Shown: in pieces, positions 61,901-64,000 of the stretch | Numbering within the stretch: position 1 is the first letter of the stretch | How the letters are laid out: the number at the start of each line of letters is the position of its first letter | NCBI GenBank assembly: GCA_032622095.1 | Contig: CP136063.1 | Span: 179,033,956-179,097,955, forward strand | DNA: 64,000 bases | DNA from: Siphonodentalium dalli | Taxonomy: Eukaryota; Mollusca; Scaphopoda; Gadilida; Siphonodentaliidae | Direction: 5' to 3' | The notes under the pieces: model-generated | The model's input: only the letters and a program-made list of their open reading frames with translations | Databases searched by the model: none | What the model was told of the DNA's origin: nothing | Program-made: the position numbers and the translations under genes

Positions 61901-62811
61901 TTTCAGTCAAAATAGGAGGCTCCCATCTAGAGGTGACCCTGAAGATCAATATTGAATTTGGTGATGATCGGATGTGGGAGGTGGCCTGTACGGTGTGCCA
62001 AAGGATTTAGTCATAAAAAGAGTAAAATCCAAGATGGCCATCGGTGGCCATGTTTTTCTATGAAATTTGAAAAAATATTTATGACTCATCTAGTCACCCA
62101 AAGATCCATATGAAGTGTGGTGAATATCAGATGAGGGATGTGGTCTGTATGGTATGCCAAATGATTTAGTCATGCAGAGAGTAAAATCCAAGTTGTCTGC
62201 CGGCAGCCATGTTTTTTAACAAATTTCTGTCAAAATAGGAGGCTACCATCTAGATGTCACCCCAAAGATCCATATGAAGTTTGGTGATGATCGGATGTGA
62301 GATGCGGGCTGCAGGGTGTGCTGATGGATTCAAATTTGAAATCCAAAATGGCTGCTGATGGCCATGTTTAAAAAAAAATTTGGTCAAAATAGGAGGCTCC
62401 CATCCAGAAATCAACCCGAAGATCCATATGAAGTTTGGTGATGATGATCGGATGAGATATGGGACCTGCAAGGTGTGCTAACGGAAATTTTGATGAGCAC
62501 AATGGACGCAAACCCATGGATTGTCAAGTTGAGCTAAAAAGCGTAACGGACGGATGCATAGACCAATACATAATATGTATCCGTTTTTTTTTTAAAACAG
62601 GCGTATAATAATAACTCTGGAACAGAAAATGCAAACAACCATATGGCCCTCTTTTGTAAGCATGTTCTCACCTGAGTGGTTTTCCTGACTTCAGAAAAGA
62701 TAGAATTCCCATGACCTCTGTGTAAACTGATGTTATAATCAGTGAGACTGTCTATGACTGTGTGTGGTGTAGGTCGCTCAACCAGAGTGATGTGATCAAT
62801 GCTTGCACCTA
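31835..62811 (-). CDS. Thioredoxin-domain protein gene, internal 11 exons (TXNDC16/ERp90-like?)
   Basis: Join of 62672-62811, 59458-59583, 57711-57863, 54930-55014, 47836-48020, 46226-46312, 37418-37627, 35328-35446, 34481-34615, 32543-32624 and 31835-31955 (complement): 1,443 nt, 481 residues. Every boundary has AG and GT, and every junction keeps one open frame. Exons 4-6 form a thioredoxin fold: strand IMFIID, active-site CASC, a helix, strand SVYVMNC, then GVTGFPTVMAVR (the cis-Pro loop before the last strands) and YHGPFT with a final helix. Exons 10-11 form a second fold-like region without CxxC. A CASC motif would allow disulfide chemistry, most likely in the secretory pathway, but the signal peptide and any ER-retention tail lie outside what I can see. 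The order of domains resembles TXNDC16/ERp90. TXNDC11-like proteins are the alternative. The introns are packed with MITEs. The first and last exons are not seen. Confidence 0.85.
32543..32624 (-). CDS. Exon 10, strand of second thioredoxin-like region
   Basis: Acceptor TTTTTCAG, donor GTCAGT, 82 nt, phase 2 in and phase 0 out. It encodes LFVDAYMPVLIAFGKTGH then LSQDAEFLK. YMPVLIAF is the central strand of the fold, and no cysteine pair follows it, so this domain would be non-catalytic. Confidence 0.85.
32625..34418. other. Intron with family C scrap and poly-C tracts
   Basis: 'ggaatggtctactattcatt' and 'agttcaggtaataaatgcag' near 33,540 are family C remains. C-runs occur at about 33,675, 33,697, 34,318 and 34,377. 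The 97-codon plus-strand ORF at 32,768-33,061 has no recognisable features. Confidence 0.5.
34419..34440. repeat. 22-nt C tract (G run in the gene sense) just after exon 9
   Basis: An uninterrupted run of 22 C, 'tccccct' beside it, about 40 nt into the intron that follows exon 9. On the transcript this is a long G run. Confidence 0.9.
34481..34615 (-). CDS. Exon 9
   Basis: Acceptor TATTCCAG, donor GTGCGA (unusual at +3 to +6), 135 nt, phase 2 in and out. It encodes YDLRDNQKCEDNHAICVDKL then VTFTKDHWRAPVTELTTHLL and HSSN. Two Cys residues nine apart (KCEDNHAIC) may pair. The end is a helix leading to the next strand. The phase match to exons 8 and 10 is the main evidence. Confidence 0.83.
35328..35446 (-). 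CDS. Exon 8
   Basis: Acceptor GTTTTGCAG, donor GTAAGC, 119 nt, phase 0 in and phase 2 out. It encodes ITFSRRDGVKQSIMKLSVDL then KSTFEAETNDEIHMFHTIH. The region is charged with no motif I can name. It is accepted on splice sites and phase. Confidence 0.83.
35447..37189. other. Intron with a GC-richer ORF-dense block, 35,900-36,500
   Basis: Composition rises sharply in 35,900-36,500, and long open frames overlap on both strands. The best is minus 35,946-36,314, starting MANRERPNESNAGKAGETT, which is Lys/His/Thr-rich and disordered. Minus 35,812-36,036 contains TCRICGDLQFMSTEG with a single C-x2-C. I do not recognise either, and terminal repeats are not apparent. Probably a decayed mobile gene. 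Confidence 0.35.
37190..37400. mobile_element. Family B MITE, copy 7, 18 bp from exon 7
   Basis: CAGTAATCCTCTAAATAATC ... AGCATTACTG with TA flanks, a 211-bp hairpin ending 17 nt beyond the donor of exon 7 (37,418). Confidence 0.88.
37418..37627 (-). CDS. Exon 7
   Basis: Acceptor GTCTTGCAG, donor GTATTA, 210 nt, phase 0 in and out. It encodes HNNVYLIATLIPRESAYLRA, TPDRGGYFPYNCYHIICEKL, FDLVECHTTYSREIPPTEYD and DRNRDFIVSE. It opens with a strand (VYLIATLI) and has three cysteines. The tract is too regular to be chance. It joins exon 6 in phase, but an undetected exon between them cannot be excluded. Confidence 0.85.
37880..38420. repeat. Family I repeat, interrupted by element G1
   Basis: Tandem-like units with 'ttgaccgaaaaatgtaggaa', 'aaaagctcggacaaaattat', 'gggaataactccac' and 'cataatcgcaggtgcacagg', ending 'gacggacaagctgattccag' plus 'tat'. 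The remaining end ('acccccccacaactttgttgc' plus G run) lies at 44,025-44,070 beyond G1. Confidence 0.8.
38421..38766. mobile_element. Nested palindromic-ended unit at the left end of G1
   Basis: 346 bp with ~57-bp inverted ends: GATATTTTTAAAAATATAAT ... ATTATATTTTTAAAAATATC, then 'ttccttaaagaaa' and 'ctgaacactgaactat'. The same unit heads G2 (49,087-49,415), so it is a fixed part of the family or a MITE inserted before both copies spread. Confidence 0.75.
39560..40395. repeat. Family J repeat inside G1, with (GGAC)n
   Basis: Four diverged units of 'aaggggcataactctggtaa', 'aaattcgaacttgacctgtg' and 'gttatcatccggacaacaaa' run into about 15 'ggac' units and the tail 'ctttttttcaaaagggcgta' plus 'taa'. 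G2 lacks it, so it was inserted in G1 or lost from G2. Confidence 0.8.
40759..41409 (-). other. 216-codon ORF over an internal tandem duplication of G1 (unrecognised)
   Basis: The ORF covers two ~230-bp tandem units (about 40,800-41,025 and 41,040-41,260). It repeats AGKDVCTVQLSFLGSSLTS and TGKDVCAVQLSFRGSSLTS. The single unit in G2 keeps an open frame of the same kind (51,497-51,775, TGKDVCAVQLSFRGSSLTS). Framing is kept in three units, a hint of coding, but no domain is recognised and codon-level evidence is lacking. Confidence 0.3.
41473..41499. repeat. 27-nt C tract inside G1
   Basis: Uninterrupted C run. Polyproline or polyglycine in overlapping ORFs is an artefact of it. Confidence 0.95.
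41880..42850 (+). other. GC-richer gag-like block of G1 (decayed)
   Basis: Much richer in GC than the surroundings, and similar to 49,740-50,380 in G2 (shared 'ggcaggcaaggccgtgtc', 'cctcatgggta.ggcc.ctg', 'ggagcgtgaactg'). Broken plus-strand frames give MDRKSRSAASALPMPDCDDR near 42,037 and, in G2, KLDGGERSFFSDPFTEEWQA. The layout recalls structural proteins of DIRS- or gypsy-like retroelements, but this is an impression only. Confidence 0.4.
44025..44610. other. End of family I repeat, then no gene recognised
   Basis: Two G runs (about 44,046-44,060 and 44,092-44,106), then AT-rich sequence. Confidence 0.5.
44611..44752. mobile_element. Family B MITE, copy 8 (left arm shortened)
   Basis: CAGTAATGCCCTAAATAATC at the left, and the full right arm through 'ttacccataattctgctgtg' to GGGCATTAATG. 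Left arm deletion runs from 'ccacag' to 'tgagagcattcc'. The right flank TA is mutated. Confidence 0.8.
44753..45639. other. No gene recognised; inverted pair
   Basis: 'tttggcatctattggactcg' near 45,436 lies between 'acttgaactgtttatgtcca' and 'ggacataaacagtttaagcg', a short inverted pair that may mark an old insertion. 'agctttattaggtcaatgt' is repeated near 44,980. Confidence 0.4.
45640..45970. repeat. Family K repeat
   Basis: 'caaacctgcataccaaattt' and 'catcgagatctgataaccca' occur in two tandem half-units, then 'agacgcacttacagatggat' and the tail 'gtagccagtatacccccca'. Confidence 0.65.
46226..46312 (-). CDS. Exon 6, end of the CASC thioredoxin domain
   Basis: Acceptor GTCATTTCAG, donor GTGAGT, 87 nt, phase 0 in and out. 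It encodes VDHIMSWFSDIGGRFVTH then NKFLEPNLSKS. VDHIMSWFSDIG is the C-terminal helix following YHGPFT of exon 5. Confidence 0.87.
46426..46665. mobile_element. Family A MITE, copy 7 (fragment)
   Basis: 'cctctgggaacctcattctg', 'gggagacctaggatcagatt' and 'acttcccagaagggaaaatg' match the long-form middle. Both ends are lost apart from a mutated 'attgctggcttag'. Confidence 0.65.
46912..47146. mobile_element. Family C MITE, copy 6
   Basis: 'ttctatactatagctaccta' at the left, 'tcagtatagaaagggctaa' at the right. Both TTAA sites are mutated. Confidence 0.75.
47360..47573. mobile_element. Family B MITE, copy 9 (214-bp hairpin)
   Basis: CGGTAATGCCCTAAATAATC ... GGGCATTACTG with TA on both sides. The arms are nearly perfect complements. 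It lies about 260 bp downstream of exon 5 in the same intron. Confidence 0.88.
47836..48020 (-). CDS. Exon 5, core of the CASC thioredoxin domain
   Basis: Acceptor CTGTTTTAG, donor GTGAGA, 185 nt, phase 1 in and phase 0 out. It encodes GGSVYVMNCTGDMVLCHSLG, VTGFPTVMAVRHTKVSETSS and, after a Ser/Thr/Pro-rich insertion, YNRVIYHGPFT. SVYVMNCT is the second strand, LC.SLGVTGFPT holds the conserved helix end and cis-Pro, and YHGPFT is the closing turn. The 20-residue insertion before the last strand is unusual. Confidence 0.9.
48060..48614. other. Intron, nothing recognised
   Basis: AT-rich, with an inverted pair 'aattttcaacagttgaaaat' near 48,498. Confidence 0.4.
48615..49086. repeat. Family I repeat, left flank of G2
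   Basis: Same phrases as 37,880-38,420. Stops at 'tggtactaaatat', where G2 begins. Confidence 0.8.
49087..53905. mobile_element. Element G2: 4.8-kb relative of G1, right end truncated
   Basis: It begins with the same nested unit (49,087-49,415), then follows G1 through 'gcaagcccaggaggaggcac', the gag-like block, 'aacatgcagcagaacgacct', one copy of the 230-bp unit (51,515-51,735) and the right part 'aattcccacgaaattaggag' to 'gttcggtttgtagcagaaa'. The final inverted ~190 bp of G1 is missing. A diverged copy of the 53,310-53,470 segment lies at 52,760-52,930. No enzyme domain recognised. Confidence 0.7.
53906..54265. repeat. Family I repeat, right flank of G2
   Basis: Opens with 'gggataactccaccacaaaa', repeating about 74 bp already present just before G2, continues past 'tggtactaaatatctgtgcc', and ends in the poly-C/poly-G tail at 54,225-54,252. 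Confidence 0.8.
54266..54656. other. Intron, nothing recognised
   Basis: AT-rich, with a repeated phrase 'atttggtcaaaatc.gattat' at 54,478 and 54,631. Confidence 0.4.
54657..54901. mobile_element. Family D MITE, copy 2 (right end decayed)
   Basis: TTAACCCTTTCATGAAGGGA at the left. The interior has 'gcattctcttgtatatgcga' palindromes. The right end 'ccagtcttggaaaggttga' has lost TTAA. It ends about 30 bp from exon 4. Confidence 0.78.
54930..55014 (-). CDS. Exon 4, active-site exon (CASC)
   Basis: Acceptor GCTTTCAG, donor GTTTGT, 85 nt, phase 0 in and phase 1 out. It encodes IMFIIDVCASCVKHSAKL then RDLHHQVMAAG. The strand IMFIID leads to CASC, in the place of the WCxxC active site with Val instead of Trp before the first Cys, then a helix. 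Its first part is copied in the adjoining tandem array. Confidence 0.88.
54970..55254 (-). repeat. Minisatellite made of the splice acceptor and 5' part of exon 4
   Basis: Five head-to-tail units: 54,970-55,029 (60 bp), 55,030-55,086 (57), 55,087-55,142 (56), 55,143-55,198 (56), 55,199-55,254 (56). Read on the gene strand each has a TT(T)CAG acceptor, then codons for IMF..VCASCVKHS or IMYTMVCDSCVKHS, then CAGGTTTATGC. Units 1 and 2 and the coding part of unit 3 are in one open frame (IMFIIVCASCVKHSGLCFQ per unit). The shorter units shift frame. Confidence 0.93.
55255..56102. other. Intron, nothing recognised
   Basis: AT-rich, no terminal repeats or exon seen. Confidence 0.45.
56103..56257. 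mobile_element. Family D MITE, copy 3
   Basis: TTAACCCTTTCATGATGGGA at the left. A ~68-bp palindrome 'gcattctcttatatatgcaa' / 'gcatatataagagaatgc' is centred at 56,186. A TTAA at 56,254 is a possible right end, but the right TIR is not preserved. Confidence 0.7.
56258..56631. other. Intron, nothing recognised
   Basis: AT-rich. The Lys-rich 61-codon ORF at 56,510 is unremarkable. Confidence 0.4.
56632..56950. mobile_element. Family P inverted-repeat element, copy 2
   Basis: Starts 'accaggatatc', ends 'taggctggt', with 'ctccctatttatgtccaagg' and 'agagagaagtgacttctccc' inside, in the order of 16,778-17,123. Confidence 0.6.
56951..57710. other. Intron, nothing recognised
   Basis: AT-rich. The overlapping ORFs at 56,931-57,198 on both strands are low-complexity. 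Confidence 0.4.
57711..57863 (-). CDS. Exon 3, leads into the CASC domain
   Basis: Acceptor TTTTACTTACAG, donor GTAAGG, 153 nt, phase 0 in and out. It encodes VLKRHVSHPPELYMGVPVLT, AETWSSIMEQTHRTSLPSEL and FKTQETTHVSL. VPVLTAETWSSIME is the usual short strand and helix before a thioredoxin fold, and THVSL joins directly to IMFIID. Confidence 0.87.
57918..58166. mobile_element. Family C MITE, copy 7 (inverted)
   Basis: 'ctttctttactaaatggatt' at the left and 'atgagtatttggtacttaag' at the right, interior in reverse orientation to copy 4. TTAA is not intact at either end. Confidence 0.72.
58359..58970. mobile_element. Family C MITE, copy 8 (inverted), split by a family D MITE
   Basis: TTAACCCTTTGTTGACTACA at the left, interior 'attattcatctggagggatg'. 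Interrupted at 58,534-58,897. The interior resumes 'aacaagttcaacatacagct' and fades near 58,970. Confidence 0.8.
58534..58897. mobile_element. Family D MITE, copy 4, with two long palindromes
   Basis: TTAACCCTTTACCCAACAGA at the left and TGTTGGGTAAAGGGTTAA at the right, a clean inverted pair with TTAA. Two ~70-bp near-perfect palindromes 'gccaatgcattctcttatat' ... (58,565-58,634 and 58,686-58,756) face each other. Inserted in copy C8. Confidence 0.88.
58971..59457. other. Intron, nothing recognised
   Basis: AT-rich. 76-codon plus-strand ORF at 59,020 without recognisable features. Confidence 0.4.
59458..59583 (-). CDS. Exon 2
   Basis: Acceptor ATATTTTGTAG, donor GTAACT, 126 nt, phase 0 in and out. 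It encodes IKPYSVALNRGKCSLYYHNQ, SDDHRPLTQTNGDGSQMKVS and YK. A short strand pair around SLYYHNQ suggests part of an upstream fold. No motif I can name. Confidence 0.84.
59584..59859. other. Intron, nothing recognised
   Basis: AT-rich. 'cgagtgctggcataccccac' resembles a phrase near 22,365. Confidence 0.4.
59860..60330. repeat. Family J repeat
   Basis: Three diverged units of 'aaaatgggccataactctgg', 'aattcgaacttgacctgta' and 'tactaaagttatcatc', as at 39,560-40,395. Confidence 0.8.
60517..60686. mobile_element. Small inverted-repeat element
   Basis: 'tgtctgtaggctggagctaa' plus 'cattcaacgtgcag' at the left is inverse to 'ctgcacgctagctccaacct' plus 'gcagaca' at the right. Flanks 'agttggatg' and 'agttagatg' could be a diverged 8-9 bp duplication. 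Confidence 0.6.
61069..61334. other. Two overlapping antisense ORFs of protein-like composition
   Basis: Plus: after a TATATTTTCTAG acceptor, FKVIVVDSIVTWVEKDAKRS runs to a stop (61,329). Minus: SQAFRQVLGNGSCIRRGENA then VNVFNVVETLVDLLLLYR and more, without a donor. One of the two may be a fragment of a real gene or transposon. I cannot choose, and neither fits the thioredoxin gene phases better than no exon here. Confidence 0.3.
61440..62600. repeat. Family E repeat array
   Basis: About six diverged ~170-bp units ('tgctggcggccatgtttt', 'aggaggctcccatctagagg', 'gtttggtgatgatcggatg', 'tgtgccaaaggatttagtca'). It ends with 'acccatggattgtcaagttg' and '(acgg)' plus 'aacaggcgtataat' tails. Confidence 0.82.
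62672..62811 (-). CDS. Exon 1 of the visible set (not the gene's first exon)
   Basis: Acceptor TTACATTCCAG, donor GTGAGA, 140 nt, phase 1 in and phase 0 out. It encodes GASIDHITLVERPTPHTVID, SLTDYNISLHRGHGNSIFSE and VRKTTQ. Entry in the middle of a codon shows at least one further exon upstream, beyond or near the right edge of the window. Confidence 0.85.
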
Positions 62812-63001
62812 CTGGAATGTAAAGGTAACTATATGAAGATTAAAAATTTTGGGGAAAGTCATTAAAGAACAATAAATAGCACGGTGAGGTGTGGCATAAT
62901 CCGCACATTTGTCATGGTAAAACTGGCTGAAGGAACCCAATATCAAACTTGACATGTATTTTATAGTTGCACAGTTGCATATGAAATATTATTCCATTCA
63001 G

Positions 63002-63245
63002 TTAACCCTGGAGTTTCCTAAAATTTTGCGAAAACCCTGTGCCAATGCATTCTCTTATATATGTGAGTCTCCCATACGGTGGCTCGCATATAAAATATAA
63101 TACGTTGGCCTAACAATATTTACAATGACCTTGTAAGCCAGCTAGTGCATTCTCTTATATATGGGAGCCTTGCATATATAAGAAAATACAATGGTACATG
63201 GTCTTTAATGCTGCACCAGTGCAGCTTCCATCATGAAAGAGTTAA
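63002..63245. mobile_element. Family D MITE, copy 5
   Basis: TTAACCCTGGAGTTTCCTAA at the left and CATCATGAAAGAGTTAA at the right, with 'gccaatgcattctcttatat' palindromes inside. Confidence 0.82.
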
Positions 63246-64000
63246 AGGGACCCAATTAAAAAAGTCTGTAAAAACATCACCACCAAGAAGAATATGAAGA
63301 AATAGATAAACTTTTTCTTATGATAATAATTGATAGTTCAATATCCAATTTTTTAGTGTTTAAACCAGTGTGATGTAAACGAAAATGTTGCAGTGATTTG
63401 TCAAAAAATATCATTGATAGCATAGTAAGTTCAAATATTTTAGTCTAAATATAAATTTCAAGCTATTTTAATGCTCTGACCTTTTCCAATGTTTACCATC
63501 ATGTTTTGATTAAACTTTGGTATCTAATTGGACTTTGATTGGCAATGCCACTATAATAGTAATGTTTACAAAACAATGGTCTAAATATGAAAAATCTCGT
63601 TATTGGAGAGTTATTGATTATGAAAATATTAAAGAACAAAATCAATCTATATTTACAGGTAAATGATGATCGTTGTTTTACAAACTTTTATAAAATTTAT
63701 GTAATTTCCTATTGAACCCATTTCGAAGGCCTTGAGTCCCTTTAACAGTAACTGAAGTTATCATCCGAAAATGAAAATTGAGCCCAATTTGGAGTGCTAA
63801 TCAACCAATTAACACAAGACAACAATTGAATTTACAACTACATATATCTCATATATATGGAGGAAGTAGCTGGCTCAGTGTTCATTGCTTTGTGTGTGCA
63901 TGAACAAATTATTAATTCTTATTGAAATGAATCATGTTATGATCAGAGTGGCACACTGAGATGCCTCAAAGTTCAGATCAAGTTTGAAAATCGACTTCCT
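63246..64000. other. Intron or upstream region, nothing recognised
   Basis: AT-rich. The upstream exon that should feed exon 1 (phase 1) was looked for and not found. Confidence 0.4.

Noticed and set aside
1-64000. tRNA, rRNA or snRNA genes
   Set aside because: No cloverleaf with A/B boxes or conserved rRNA stretch was noticed by eye. A covariance-model scan would be needed to exclude them.

Overview
The window looks like nuclear DNA of an invertebrate animal, most likely a lophotrochozoan and plausibly a bivalve mollusc. It is AT-rich, with spliced genes, long introns and no operons. It is saturated with short inverted-repeat transposons and with diverged 'gggcataactc', 'caagatggctgctgg' and '(ggac)n ... 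gggcgtataa' repeats of a style common in bivalve genomes. The phylum is inferred from repeat style and was not tested.

The only convincing host gene is on the minus strand. Eleven coding exons from 62,811 down to 31,835 all have splice sites, and all neighbouring reading phases agree. Together they encode an internal 481-residue segment of a thioredoxin-fold protein. It contains one domain with a CASC active-site motif (exons 4-6) and a second thioredoxin-like region without CxxC (exons 10-11). The layout resembles TXNDC16/ERp90-type ER proteins, but that family name is provisional. Both gene ends are unseen. A phase-compatible continuation at 10,739-10,875 carries two in-frame stops. Next to the active-site exon, its splice acceptor and first part are repeated in tandem as a 5-unit minisatellite.

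Nearly everything else is mobile or repetitive DNA. (A) A hAT-like MITE with perfect 8-bp target duplications (three intact copies). (B) A TA-flanked hairpin MITE beginning CAGTAATGCCC (nine copies). (C and D) TTAA-flanked piggyBac-like MITEs. There are also two longer TTAA elements (5,338-6,836 and 23,829-24,982), the second with a paralogous empty site in the window. (F) Two hAT-like elements with TIR CAGTGTTCGCGCTG and 8-bp duplications. (G) Two large (5.6 and 4.8 kb) related elements of unclear class with inverted ends and a nested palindromic-ended unit. Smaller items are a LINE remnant interrupted by a BED-finger hAT fragment, a 256-codon ORF broken by two C-to-T type stops, minisatellites and long poly-C tracts. 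Several elements are nested, so an insertion order can be read.

No rRNA, tRNA, CRISPR or bacterial-type gene was seen. Coordinates of intact elements and exons come from visible boundaries. Those of decayed repeats are approximate.
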